From positions 1 through 64,000 of the forward strand of contig WSXZ01000030.1 in NCBI GenBank assembly GCA_009773555.1: a stretch of 64,000 bases of DNA. The letters run 5' to 3'. Below, one piece after another: positions 40,944 to 51,661 of this stretch. Source of the DNA: Methylocystaceae bacterium. GTDB lineage: Bacteria; Pseudomonadota; Alphaproteobacteria; Rhizobiales; Beijerinckiaceae. A model generated the notes under the pieces. That model ran no database searches and had not been told where the DNA came from. It worked only from the letters and a program-made list of their open reading frames with translations. The stretch's first letter is position 1; every line of letters begins with the position of its first letter. The translations under genes and the position numbers were made by a program.

Positions 40944-41704
40944 TCCGCCGCCTCCATGCTCTCATTGCCGGCGACTTCGCCGGCGCGGACGGCCTGCATC
41001 GACAAGCGCGCGAGGCGCCGGCGCAGGATTTCGTTGCGGATCGCCATGATATGCAGCGTCGAGAACAACAACGTCGCGGCGAGCGCCATGACGATCAGCG
41101 GCCACAGCATCGATCCGGAGATCGCCGGTCCGTCAATGCGAAACACCGAGGCCGGCTGGTGCAACGTATTCCACCAGTCGACGGAATATTTGATGATCGG
41201 AATGTCGATGGCGCCGACGAGTGTCATGATCGCTGCGATGCGCGCGCCGCGCGGCGTGTCGTCCATCGTCTGCCTGACGGCGATGAGACCGAGATAGAGA
41301 AGAAAAAGCACCAGCATCGAGGTGAGGCGCGCGTCCCACACCCAGAACGTCCCCCACATCGGCTTGCCCCAGAGCGAGCCCGTGACGAGACAAATGAAGG
41401 TGAAGGCGGCGCCGAGGCTGGCGGCGGTTTTCTGCGCCGCGTCGGCGAGGGGATGACGCCACACCAGAACGCCGAGCGACGCCGAGGTCATCACGATATA
41501 GGCGAAGATCGCCAGCCAGGCGGACGGAACATGGATGTACATGATCCGGACGGTTTCGCCCTGCTGATAATCGGGCGGCGCCGTGAAGGCGCCGTAGAGC
41601 CCGATCGCGAGCAGCAGCGCCGTGGCGCTTGAGAGCCACGGCAACGCGCGTTCTGCGAAACGCAGAAAGCGCGTTGGATTAGCGTAAGTGGACAGAAAGC
41701 TCAT
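40940..41704 (-). CDS. ccmC: Heme exporter protein C
   Basis: EQ-type: VRIMYIHVPSAWLAIFAYIVMTSASLGVLVWRHPLAD..GSLWGKPMWGTFWVWDARLTSMLVLFLLYLG. Confidence 0.95.
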   Translation of the reverse strand: MSFLSTYANPTRFLRFAERALPWLSSATALLLAIGLYGAFTAPPDYQQGETVRIMYIHVPSAWLAIFAYIVMTSASLGVLVWRHPLADAAQKTAASLGAAFTFICLVTGSLWGKPMWGTFWVWDARLTSMLVLFLLYLGLIAVRQTMDDTPRGARIAAIMTLVGAIDIPIIKYSVDWWNTLHQPASVFRIDGPAISGSMLWPLIVMALAATLLFSTLHIMAIRNEILRRRLARLSMQAVRAGEVAGNESMEAAE

Positions 41705-41753
41705 CGATCGCCGGAAACTCCCGCCGACCGTCTAAGCCCCACGGCCATCACCG

Positions 41754-43118
41754 TCAATTGGCGGCTTTGGACGGCGGCTTGGTCGTGTCCTTGGCGACTT
41801 CCTTGGACTGTTCGGCGAGGATCTGCGCCCTCGGCTTGCCGTGCAGAAGTTCGACCGCCGCGGTGAGCTGCTTGTCCTTCGCCTCATCCGGCGGGACATA
41901 GGCCTGCGAGCCGGTCTTTTCCTCGTCGCCCGTCTTGAGATGGCCCTTCAGCGACGCTTCGCCCTTGGTGTCGTCCTTACCCTTGAGCTCGTCCGGCACG
42001 TCCTGCAGGATGATCATGTCGGGATCAATGCCCTTGGCCTGGATCGTGCGGCCGGACGGCGTGTAATAGCGCGCCGTCGTCAGCCGCAGCGCGCCGCTCG
42101 AGCCGCCAAGCGGAATGATCGTCTGCACCGAGCCCTTACCGAAGGACCGCGTCCCGATCAGCGTCGCGCGCTTGTGATCCTGCAAGGCGCCGGCGACGAT
42201 TTCGGACGCCGAGGCCGAGCCGCCGTTGATCAGCACGACGACGGGCTTGCCCTTCGACAGATCGCCGGAGCCGCGGGCGTTGTAGCGCTGAGTTTCATCG
42301 GCGTTGCGGCCGCGCGTCGACACGATCTCGCCCTTGTCGATGAAGGAGTTGACGACCTGGATGGACTGATCCAGCAAGCCGCCCGGATTGTTGCGCAGAT
42401 CGAGGATGTAGCCTTTGAACTTGTCCGCGGGGATGTCCTGCTGCGCCTTAGCCATGGCGGTGCGCAGGCCTTCCGCGGTCTCTTCATTGAACTGCGAAAT
42501 GCGTACATAGGCGATGTCGTCGCCCTGCTTGCGCGAGCGCACGGATTTGATGTGGATCTCGGCGCGGACGAGCTTGACCTCGACCTTGTCCTTGTTCTTG
42601 CCGCGGAAGAGCGTCAGCTTGACAGGCGTGTTGATCGCGCCGCGCATTTTATCGACGGCCTGATTGAGCGTCATGCCCTGCACGGTCTCGTCGTCGATGG
42701 CGCCGATGAGATCGCCGGACATGATCCCGGCGCGCGACGCCGGGGTGTCGTCGATCGGCGTGACGACCTTCACGAGCCCGTCTTCCTGGGTGACCTCGAT
42801 GCCGAGGCCGCCGAACTTGCCCTCGGTCTGCGTCCGCATATCCTTGAAGGCCTTGGCGTCAAGGTAGCTCGAATGCGGATCGAGCGAGGTCAGCATGCCG
42901 TTGATGGCGTTTTCGACGAGCTTTTGCTCATCGGGCTTCTCGACATAGTCGGCGCGCACCTTGTCGAACACGTCGCCGAACAGGCTGAGGTTCTTGTAGG
43001 TGTCGGCGGAAGCGGCTTGAGCCGGAGCGCCGATGACGGCGCGCGCCTGCTGGCCAAGCGTGGCGCATCCCGCTCCAATTGCTATTCCTGTGGCGATAAG
43101 GGCTGTTTTGCGAATCAT
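41754..43118 (-). CDS. ctpA: S41-family C-terminal processing peptidase
   Basis: PDZ and S41 motifs: YILDLRNNPGGLLDQSIQVVNSFIDKGEIVSTRG..INGGSASASEIVAGALQDHKRATLIGTRSFGKGSVQT. Confidence 0.93.
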   Translation of the reverse strand: MIRKTALIATGIAIGAGCATLGQQARAVIGAPAQAASADTYKNLSLFGDVFDKVRADYVEKPDEQKLVENAINGMLTSLDPHSSYLDAKAFKDMRTQTEGKFGGLGIEVTQEDGLVKVVTPIDDTPASRAGIMSGDLIGAIDDETVQGMTLNQAVDKMRGAINTPVKLTLFRGKNKDKVEVKLVRAEIHIKSVRSRKQGDDIAYVRISQFNEETAEGLRTAMAKAQQDIPADKFKGYILDLRNNPGGLLDQSIQVVNSFIDKGEIVSTRGRNADETQRYNARGSGDLSKGKPVVVLINGGSASASEIVAGALQDHKRATLIGTRSFGKGSVQTIIPLGGSSGALRLTTARYYTPSGRTIQAKGIDPDMIILQDVPDELKGKDDTKGEASLKGHLKTGDEEKTGSQAYVPPDEAKDKQLTAAVELLHGKPRAQILAEQSKEVAKDTTKPPSKAAN

Positions 43119-44467
43119 CCGCCGACCTTCCGACTGTCTGACTTTGCCCACCATGGGCCCGAGTCGATTGACGCTCCGTCCTTGCGGAACTCAACATAAA
43201 GAATGGGTTGTTTCGCGCCGATTGCGATGGTCGCCGCGGTTTGCGCGGCTCCGTCTCCCATGCTGGCTATCGGCTCACCTGCGAGAACGAACTGTCCCAC
43301 GTTCACATTGGTGCGACTCATGCCGGCCAGGACCACATAATAACCGCCGCCGGCGTTAATGATCAAGAGTTGTCCATAACTTCGGTAAGGCCCTGAAAAA
43401 GCGATCCATCCGTCGCAAGGGGCGATAACCACCCCATTCTCGCGCGCCGCGATCGACAGGCCCTTCTCCTTGCCGCCAAAACCGTCCGGCGCGCCGAAAC
43501 GCCGCACGACCGATCCTGCGGCCGGGGCCGGCAGTCGGCCTTTAAGATCCATGAAAGCGACGGCGGGCGCAAGTCGCGCCGGATCCTTGAACGGCGCAGA
43601 CAACGCTTTGAGCCGCTCTCGCTCTGAAAGCATCGCTTGAGCTTTGGCGCGCTCGTCGTCGGCCTTGCGCGCCGCCTCCGCCGCGCGTCGCGCCGCCGCG
43701 CTGTCCGCCTCCATGCGCGAGATCAGGTCCTTGAGGCTTGTGGCGCGCTGCGCCAGCGTGCGCGCGCGCTCCGTCTCCGCCTGCAAGGCGCTTTGCGCGG
43801 TGGAAAGCGCGTCCTGACGTTCGCCGATCATCGGGGCGAGCCTTTCGCGCTGAACGTTGAGGCTCGCTTGCTGCTCCGCGAGGCGTTCGCGCTCACGCCG
43901 AACGCCATCGCGCACCTGTTCGAGTTCCGAAAGATCGCGCTGCAGCTGGCGCGCTTCGGCGCGCATTTGCGGCAGCACGGCGCCGAGCGCGAGCGACGCC
44001 CGGACGGCCTCGAGAATCTCGTTCGGTCGCGCGATCAGCGCCGGCGGCGGCTTACGGCCCATCCGTTGCAGGACGGTAAGAATCTCCATGATCAATCCGC
44101 GGCGGCTCTCGAGCGAGGATACGATCTTCCGCTCGTTCTCGGTGAGCGCCGAAAGCCGCTCTTCGATCTCGGCCGCGCGGCCTTCCGTCTCCTGCAGCCG
44201 CTGCGTCGCTTCGATGAGCGCGCCATTCAGCCTTTCGCGCGCGGCGGCGTGATCGACAAGCTGCTCTTCAAGTCGACGCGCGCGCTCCCGGGCGGCGCCC
44301 ATCGTGTCTTCGACGCCGCGCAATTCTTGTTGCTTTGATGAAATGTCTTTGGCGTCCGGACCCTGTTGTTCGGCATGTGCGGAAAATGCGACAGAAATCG
44401 CCAGGAGCGCCGCAGAGATGAGCCCGCGCTCGGTGGCTTCGTTACCCGCCATGCTCGAAACGCTCAT
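43115..44467 (-). CDS. envC: Murein hydrolase activator EnvC-like (coiled coil + LytM/M23 domain)
   Basis: Long coiled coil then GKEKGLSIAARENGVVIAPCDGWIAFSGPYRSYGQLLIINAGGGYYVVLAGM. Confidence 0.9.
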   Translation of the reverse strand: MSVSSMAGNEATERGLISAALLAISVAFSAHAEQQGPDAKDISSKQQELRGVEDTMGAARERARRLEEQLVDHAAARERLNGALIEATQRLQETEGRAAEIEERLSALTENERKIVSSLESRRGLIMEILTVLQRMGRKPPPALIARPNEILEAVRASLALGAVLPQMRAEARQLQRDLSELEQVRDGVRRERERLAEQQASLNVQRERLAPMIGERQDALSTAQSALQAETERARTLAQRATSLKDLISRMEADSAAARRAAEAARKADDERAKAQAMLSERERLKALSAPFKDPARLAPAVAFMDLKGRLPAPAAGSVVRRFGAPDGFGGKEKGLSIAARENGVVIAPCDGWIAFSGPYRSYGQLLIINAGGGYYVVLAGMSRTNVNVGQFVLAGEPIASMGDGAAQTAATIAIGAKQPILYVEFRKDGASIDSGPWWAKSDSRKVGG

Positions 44468-46630
44468 GTCCGTCCGCGGCATCAATTTCGCCCGGAGGCC
44501 GATATGCGCCGGCAATCGCGTCCACATTGCGGCAAAGCCCGGCGAGGATCGCGCGGGCGCGGCGCGAATCAAGGAGCGCGTCGATCGATTCTGGCAGTCT
44601 GCGGCGCCAGTTCAAGCGTTCGCGATCGGTGCCGGGCAAGTTGATCGCCTGCGTTTCCCCCGCGAGATCGTCGAGTTGCGCCATGGCGAGCAAGGACGGC
44701 GTGCGTGCGATGAAAGCATGGAGCGCCTGAGCCAAGAGATCATCGAAGGCGCCCGACGAACGGCGCCCATCATCGATCAGCGACTGCGCGCGAAGCGCTT
44801 CGAGGAGCGCGTCCTTTTCCGCGCGGCGCGCGGCGCGGGCGACTTCGGCCGTGTCTGGCGCAATCAGCCCCAAGGCTTGCTTCTCGGCGATGTCCGCCGC
44901 CGCCCACCAGCCTTCGAGCGTCGGCAAATCATGCGTCGAAACGCAGGCCATGGCTTTCTTGGGGTAGAGCGCCGGCGGCGTGAAGCCCTCTCCCGAACGT
45001 TCGAACCATAGAACCCGGTAGCTCAGCACGTCGGCATGGGCGATGCGCTCGTGGAAGCCCCACGGCGCCGTGCCGAGATCTTCGCCGACGACCACGCATT
45101 GGGCGCGTCGGCTTTCGAGCGCAGTTTGCCCCAGCAAGGTCTCGAAGGGATAGCTGAGATAGGCGCCGGCCGCAGGCTTTTCGCCGTCCGGAATGACGAA
45201 AAGCCGCGCGAGGCCCATGACGTGATCGATGCGCAGCGCGCCCGCATGGCGCATGTTGGCGCGCAACAGCTCCGCGAAATCGGCGCCGCCGCTTTTCTCC
45301 ATTTCGATCGGATTTGGCGGCGGCAATCCCCAATTCTGGCCCTCCCGACTGAAGGCGTCGGGCGGCGCGCCGATCGAGAAGCCGTCCACGAAACTGCCCG
45401 CGCGGCTCCAGCTCTCGGCGCCGTCGGGCGCCGCGCCGATGGCGAGGTCGCGGCAGAAGCCGAGCGACAGACCGGCGGCGCGCGCATCCTGCGCCGCATG
45501 TGCAAATTGCGCATCGGCGAGCCATTGCAGAAATTGGTGAAATTGGACGCGCGTCGCATGTTCGCGCGCGAAGGCGGTCAGCGCCGCGGCGCGCGCCTCC
45601 CGCAGCTCTTGCGGCCACATCCGCCAGCTTTGGCCGTTGCGCGCCTCGCTGACCGCCTCGAAGACGCAGAAACGCGCGAGCGCCGTCCCGCCTTGGTCAA
45701 TGAAGCGCTGGAACGATGCGGCGGGCGCGGCGTTCGGCTGGCGGCGCGAGAGATCAAGGAAGACGGCGAAGGCGCGTTCGAGCGCCGCCACCTTCAGCGC
45801 ATGAACGCCGGGATAGTCGACATCCGCGGCGACGCTGAGAGCCGCCGCGATCTTCTCGTCGACATCCATCGGCGCGCCGAGCGTGCGCTGCAATTCAGCG
45901 ACATCGATATAGAGCGGATCGAGGAAGCGCCGGTCGGACGGATAATACGGACTGACGCGCGTGCGATCTTGCGCAAACAGGGCGTGCAGCGGATTGATCG
46001 CGATGAGCGCGGCGCCGGCTTTGGCGCCAGCGCGCGCGAGTTCCGCGAGCGTCGAGAAGTCGCCGATCCCCTGATCGCCGTCGCGGCGAACGGAATAGAG
46101 CTGCGCCGACAGGCCGAATGCGCGGGCCGCGTCGTGAGGCAGATAACAGCCCGGCGGCGCGACGGTGAGCGCGCAGGCTTCGCCGCCCTCGAGCGAAAGA
46201 TGGTGGCGTCCGGCGGGCATCGGCGGCAGTCGCGCCTCGACGCCCTCGCAGCGCCGGCCATCCAATCCGCGCCAGTTGACCGGCGCGGCGTTCTCCGCGC
46301 GCAGCGCGACGCGCGAACAGCTTCCGTCTTCCTGCGTGACGACGATCCAGCTCGGCGTGCGTCCGTTGCGCGCGGCGAGCCTAAGCGCGAAGGACTCGCC
46401 CTCCTGCGCCGAAAGGCTCGCCGGCAACGTGCGTCTGTCGCGGAAGTCTGAAAGACGCGCGAGACTCTCGCGGGCCTCATCGAGCGTTCCGGCCGGAAAG
46501 CCGAGCTGCGCCAGCAGTGCGCAGACCGTCTCGCGCGGGACGTCGTGCAGCGCGCCTTCCACATCTCGCCATTGTCGTTCAACGCCGGTCGCCTCGGCGA
46601 GACGCGAGAGAATCTCTTCCGAAGCCCTTT
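44442..46630 (-). CDS. malQ: 4-alpha-glucanotransferase (MalQ) portion, no stop between it and the GlgX C-terminus
   Basis: FGLSAQLYSVRRDGDQGIGDFSTLAEL..ALRIDHVMGLARLF..VVGEDLGTAPWGFHERI..STHDLPTLEGWW; ORF continues upstream into GlgX C-terminal sequence. Confidence 0.9.
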
Positions 46631-48601
46631 CCTCGACGAGAAGCGCTACGGAGCGCGGCGCGACGGAAATGCTTCCTTCAATGTCTTCGTCCGCGCCGTC
46701 CTTCGCCGAATTGAACGCCAATTTCCAGCCGTGATTGTCGCGAGGGGGCGGCGGGCGCACGATAATCTCGTCGGCGCCGCGATGCAGAACGACGATGACG
46801 CGATCGCCTTCGGCATAAAGCGCGACGACAAGCGTTTGCGCCTCGCCGTCGCGCCAGTCGTCTTCGCGCATCGGCGCGCCGTCAGGACGTGCGGCGCGCC
46901 GTCGAGAAAGCGATCCTCGCGCAAGGCTGCATGTCGCTTGCGCAGCGCGATGAGCTTCGACGTCGTCGCGAACAGTTCTTCGTCGGCGCGCGCCCAATCG
47001 ATCCATGAAAGGGCGTTGTCCTGCGCATAGGCGTTATTATTGCCGGACTGCGTCTTACCCAACTCCGCGCCCATCGCCAGCATCGGCGTTCCGCGAGAGA
47101 AAAGCAGCGTGGCGAGCAGATTGCGCGCATCCCGAGCGCGCGCCGCATGGATCGCGGCGTCTGCGCTCTCGCCTTCGGCGCCATTGTTCCAGGAAAGATT
47201 GTGGTCGGCGCCGTCGCGGTTCTCTTCGCCGTTCGCTTCATTGTGCTTATGCGCGTAGGAGACAAGATCGCGCAAAGTAAAGCCGTCATGCGCCGTAATG
47301 AAATTGACGCTGCGGGATGGGCGCCTGCGCGCAAACACGTCCTGCGAGCCGGCGAATCGCGTTGCGAGTTCGGCGACGCCGCAGGAGTCTCCGCGCCAGA
47401 AGCCCCGCGCGCCGTCGCGATAGCGATCGTTCCATTCGGCGAAAGGCTCGGGAAAGTCGCCGAGCCGATAGCCGCCTGGGCCCATGTCCCAGGGTTCGGC
47501 GATAAGCTTCAAGTCCCGCAACACCGGGTCTTGCAGGATCGCGGAAAGAAATGGCGCGTCGCGATCGTATCCCGAGGAACGACGCGCGAGCGTCGTCGCC
47601 AGATCGAAGCGAAAGCCGTCGACGCCGCCATAGAGCGCCCAGGCGCGCAGCGCATCCATGATGAGCCGCACGACAGGCGCAAGCGTGCAGTCGAGAACAT
47701 TGCCGCAGGCCGAGTCGTTGACGTAACGCGCGCGGTCGTCGGCGAGCCGATAATAGCTGGCGTTGTCGAGTCCCCGGAACGAGACGGTCGGGCCGAATTC
47801 GTCGCTCTCGCCGGTATGGTTGAACACGACGTCAAGAATGACTTCGAGCCCGGCGTCGTGGAGCCTGGCGACGGCTTCGCGAACTTCACGCCAGCCGCCC
47901 GGCGCAAGCCGCGGGTCGGGCGCCATCATGGCGATGGGATTGTAGCCCCAGTAATTGGAAAGGCCGAGCGGCGGCAAATGGCGCTCGTCGATCCACGCCG
48001 CGCAAGGCAAAAGCTCCAGCGTCGTGACGCCGAGTCGCGTCAGATGCGCGATCGCAGCGTCATGCGCGAGACCGGCGAAGGTCCCGCGCAGATGTTGCGG
48101 AATGTCGGGGTGGGTGGCGGTGAAACCCTTGACGTGAAGCTCGTAGATGAGCGTATCGCGCCAGGGATGCTTTGGCCGCAGCGACTCCGCAGGGACGGAC
48201 TTCGTGACAATCGCTTTCGGCACACGCGCGGCGCTGTCGGCGCGCGCCGTCTCGCCATAGGCGAATAGGGACGGATGAAGGAAGAAGGCGCGGTCGAGCG
48301 CGAGCGCGTAAGGGTCGACGAGCAGTTTGGCCGGATTGAAGCGATGGCCCGCCTCCGGCGCATCGGGTCCATAGGCGCGAAAGCCATAGCGCTGGCCTTC
48401 TTTGAGGCCCTCGAGATAACCATGAAAAATGTCGCCGCTGCGCGCCGGCAATTTGATCCGGGCGATCTCTTGATCAGCGTCATTGAAGAGACAAAGCTCG
48501 ATCGCCTCGGCGTGAGCGGAAAACACCGCGACATTGGCGCCGCGCTCATCCGGCGTGACGCCGAGCGGCTCCGGCGCGCCATCGGTGAGATGGCCGATCA
48601 T
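46630..48601 (-). pseudogene. glgX: Glycogen debranching enzyme GlgX portion, frame-disrupted near its C-terminus
   Basis: VTPDERGANVAVFSAHAEAIELCLFNDADQE..REDRFLDGAP then RPDGAPMREDDWRDGEAQTLVVALYAEGDRVIVVLHRGAD.. in another frame; junction ~46880-46895. Confidence 0.88.
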
Positions 48602-48623
48602 GTGGCGCGGCTCCTGCCCGGTT

Positions 48624-48751
48624 CGTCATGCCCGCGCTTGTCGCGGGCATCCACGCGGTCCGATCGGGCGATATCATTGGAGGCTTTTCGCAAACTTGCA
48701 TCATTGCGCCAGATGAAGGCGTGGATGGCCGGCACAAGGCCGGCCATGACG
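48624..48751. repeat. REPIN-like inverted pair D of 32-bp palindromic units
   Basis: cgtcatgcccgcgcttgtcgcgggcatccacg (48624-48655) and cgtggatggccggcacaaggccggccatgacg (48720-48751). Confidence 0.9.
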
Positions 48752-48767
48752 GCGAATTTGCGAGCAG

Positions 48768-50225
48768 TCATCCAAGGTTCGCGGCGACCGCGTCCCGAAA
48801 AAGCCTTGCGTAGCGTCGCGCCGGATTGCGCCAGGAGACATCCGTTTTCATGCCGTTGACCTGAATCTTGCGCCACGTCTCGGCGTCCTCGAACAAACGC
48901 TCGGCGTCGCGCAGCGTGAGGGCGAGCGCATCGGCGGTCGTCGGCGAGAATTGCAGGCCGGTCGCGACGTCCGCATGCAGCGCCATCTCATTGGCGTCGA
49001 CGATCGTATCTTTCAGCCCGCCGACGCGCGAAACGATCGGCACGGCGCCATAACGCAGCGCATAAAGCTGCGTCAGTCCGCATGGCTCGAAGCGCGACGG
49101 AACGAGGAAGGCGTCGGCGCCCGCCTGGATCATATGCGCAAGCTCTTCGCTATAGCCGATATGAACGCCGACTCGGCCGGGATGCGCGGCCTCCGCGGCC
49201 GCAAATCCTTCTTCAAGCGTCTTGTCGCCAGCGCCGAGCAACGCAAGTTGCGCGCGTCCGCGCATCAGCTGCGGCGAAACGTCGAGCAGCAGGTCGAGCC
49301 CCTTCTGCCAGGACAGCCGGCTGACGACGCCGATAAGAAAGGCGTCGGGATCGACGCGCAGTCGCAGACGTTTCTGCAAAGCCGCCTTGTTCCTGGCGCG
49401 CGACGGCAGGCTCCAATGATCATAGCGCGTTCCAAGATGCGCGTCCGTCGCCGGATCCCACGTCTCTTCATCGACGCCGTTCAATATGCCGCTCACGCGA
49501 TCCGCGCGCGCGCGCAACAATCCCTCGAGGCCCATGCCGAATTCCGGCGTCTCGATCTCGCGCGCATAGCTTGGCGAGACAGTTGTGATGCGGTCGGCGA
49601 GCTGCAGGCCAGCCTTCAGGAAACCGATCGCGCCGTAATATTCGACGCCGTCGATATCGAAGGCGCGCGGCGGCAGGCGCAACGGCTCCAGCATTTCCTT
49701 GGGAAATTGCCCCTGGAAGGCGATGTTGTGGATGCTGACGATCGTCGCCGGGCGCGGCCGCTCCGCATAATGCATATAGGCCGGCGCGAGCGCCGCCTGC
49801 CAGTCATGCGCATGCACGACGTCGGGCGTAAATCCATCGAGCGCGCCGAGCCCGATCTGCGCGCCGGCCCAGGCGAGCGCGGCGAAGCGGAAGGCGTTGT
49901 CGGGGTAATCCGCGCCGTCCGGCCCGGTATAGAGCCCGCCTTCGCGCGCATAAAGATGCGGCGCGATGAGCGCATAGATCGCGAGTCCGTTATGGCGCGC
50001 CGCGTGGATCCAGGCCGGACCGCCGAAGAGATCTTCGAACTCAAGAACCGTTTCGCCCGCGCCCAGCGTGGCGATTACGTCGGGATAGCCGGGGATCAGC
50101 GTGCGCAGCTCGATGTTTTCAGCGGCGAGCGCATGCGGCAGCGCGCCGACGACATCGGCGAGTCCGCCGGTCTTGACGAAGGGCGCCATCTCCGAAGCGA
50201 TGGCGAGCGCGCGCAGCGAACTCAT
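48768..50225 (-). CDS. glgA: Glycogen synthase
   Basis: [33 protein letters not shown]..; start overlaps glgC stop. Confidence 0.95.
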   Translation of the reverse strand: MSSLRALAIASEMAPFVKTGGLADVVGALPHALAAENIELRTLIPGYPDVIATLGAGETVLEFEDLFGGPAWIHAARHNGLAIYALIAPHLYAREGGLYTGPDGADYPDNAFRFAALAWAGAQIGLGALDGFTPDVVHAHDWQAALAPAYMHYAERPRPATIVSIHNIAFQGQFPKEMLEPLRLPPRAFDIDGVEYYGAIGFLKAGLQLADRITTVSPSYAREIETPEFGMGLEGLLRARADRVSGILNGVDEETWDPATDAHLGTRYDHWSLPSRARNKAALQKRLRLRVDPDAFLIGVVSRLSWQKGLDLLLDVSPQLMRGRAQLALLGAGDKTLEEGFAAAEAAHPGRVGVHIGYSEELAHMIQAGADAFLVPSRFEPCGLTQLYALRYGAVPIVSRVGGLKDTIVDANEMALHADVATGLQFSPTTADALALTLRDAERLFEDAETWRKIQVNGMKTDVSWRNPARRYARLFRDAVAANLG

Positions 50226-51484
50226 ACGCCGAGCCTGTCGATCATCGGCTGGGTGATGAGACAGATCCCGCTCTCGGTGCGGCGGAAACGCGCGGCGTCG
50301 AACTCCGGGTCCTCCCCGACGATAAGGCCCTGCGGGATCTGCACGCCGCGGTCGACGACGACGTTGGTGAGCCGCGCCGAGCGGCCGACGTCGACATAGG
50401 GCAGGACGACGGCGTTCTCGACGGTCGCGTAGGAATTCACGCGCACGCCGGTAAAGAGCAGCGTTCGGCGCAGCGTCGAGCCGGAGACGATACAGCCGCC
50501 CGAGACGAGCGAGGACAGCGCCTGTCCGCGCCGTCCGACCTGATCGTGCACGAATTTCGCTGGCGGGGTGATTTCGGCATATGTCCAGATCGGCCAGTTG
50601 CGATCGTAAAGATCGAGCTGCGGCGTGAAGTCGGTGAGATCGATATTGGCCGCCCAATAGGCGTCCACCGTGCCGACGTCGCGCCAATAGGCGTTGGGTT
50701 CGCTCGCCGCGCGCACGCAGGAGCGCTCGAAATGATGCGCGACGGCTTTGCCATGCGAGACGATGTAGGGGATCAAATCCTTGCCGAAGTCATGCGTCGA
50801 GAGCGTCTCAGCGGCGTCGCGGCGCAATTGCTCGTAGAGAAACTTCGCCTCGAAAACATAGATGCCCATGCTGACGAGCGCGCGGTCCGGATGTCTCGGC
50901 ATCGCCGGCGGATCGCGCGGCTTTTCGATGAAGGAGATGATGCGGTCGTTTTCGTCGACATGCATGACGCCAAAGCCGGACGCCTCTGCGCGCAGCACCT
51001 CGAAACAGCCGATCGTCACGTCGGCGCCGGAATCCACATGCTGCTGCAGCATGGGCTCATAGTCCATCTTGTAGACGTGATCGCCCGCGAGCAGCACGAT
51101 ATATTTCGGATCATAGCTCTCGACGATGTCGAGGTTCTGATAGACGGCGTCCGCCGTGCCGAGATACCAGTGGTCTTCAGACACGCGCTGGCTCGCCGGC
51201 AGAATATCGAAGCTCTCGTTGCGTTCGGTGCGAAAGAAGCTCCAGCCGCGCTGCAAATGGCGGATGAGGCTGTGCGCCTTGTATTGCGTCGCGACGCAGA
51301 TGCGCCTGATGCCGGAATTCAGCGCATTGGAGAGCGCGAAGTCGATGATGCGCGACTTGCCCCCGAAATAAACCGCGGGCTTGGCGCGCCGGTCGGTCAA
51401 TTCCATTAGCCGCGCGCCGCGGCCGCCGGCAAGGACATAGGCCATGGCGTGGCGCGCGAGGGGCGGATTTTCAAAGGCCGACAT
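50222..51484 (-). CDS. glgC: Glucose-1-phosphate adenylyltransferase
   Basis: [50 protein letters not shown]. Confidence 0.96.
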   Translation of the reverse strand: MSAFENPPLARHAMAYVLAGGRGARLMELTDRRAKPAVYFGGKSRIIDFALSNALNSGIRRICVATQYKAHSLIRHLQRGWSFFRTERNESFDILPASQRVSEDHWYLGTADAVYQNLDIVESYDPKYIVLLAGDHVYKMDYEPMLQQHVDSGADVTIGCFEVLRAEASGFGVMHVDENDRIISFIEKPRDPPAMPRHPDRALVSMGIYVFEAKFLYEQLRRDAAETLSTHDFGKDLIPYIVSHGKAVAHHFERSCVRAASEPNAYWRDVGTVDAYWAANIDLTDFTPQLDLYDRNWPIWTYAEITPPAKFVHDQVGRRGQALSSLVSGGCIVSGSTLRRTLLFTGVRVNSYATVENAVVLPYVDVGRSARLTNVVVDRGVQIPQGLIVGEDPEFDAARFRRTESGICLITQPMIDRLGV

Positions 51485-51540
51485 CGCCAGTTCCCATCAG
51501 ATCGATGACGTGGTGATCGCGCGAATGGGGCGCCTTCGCG

Positions 51541-51603
51541 CTCATGCTGAGGAGCCTGCGCAGCAGGCGTCTCGAAGCCCTTTCGGGCCTCCTCAGGATG
51601 AGG
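51541..51603. repeat. CTCATGCTGAGGAGC...CCTCAGGATGAGG palindromic repeat
   Basis: Imperfect inverted repeat with internal GAAGCCCTTTCGGGCC hairpin between glgC and glgB. Confidence 0.7.
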
Positions 51604-51661
51604 AAATCTTTGCCCCGATCACTTGAAGCGGACATCTTCATCGCCCTGCTCGATTCGATCT

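Noticed and set aside
41841-43199. 452-aa ORF antisense to ctpA
   Set aside because: Antisense artefact; sense strand has clear PDZ/S41 motifs.
45036-46451. 471-aa ORF antisense to malQ
   Set aside because: Antisense artefact.
48598-48876. Small ORFs such as '..MPATSAGMTNRAG..' / '..DARDKRGHDE..' over the repeat pairs
   Set aside because: These are translations of the 32-bp palindromic repeats, not genes; the same peptide-like strings recur at every repeat locus.
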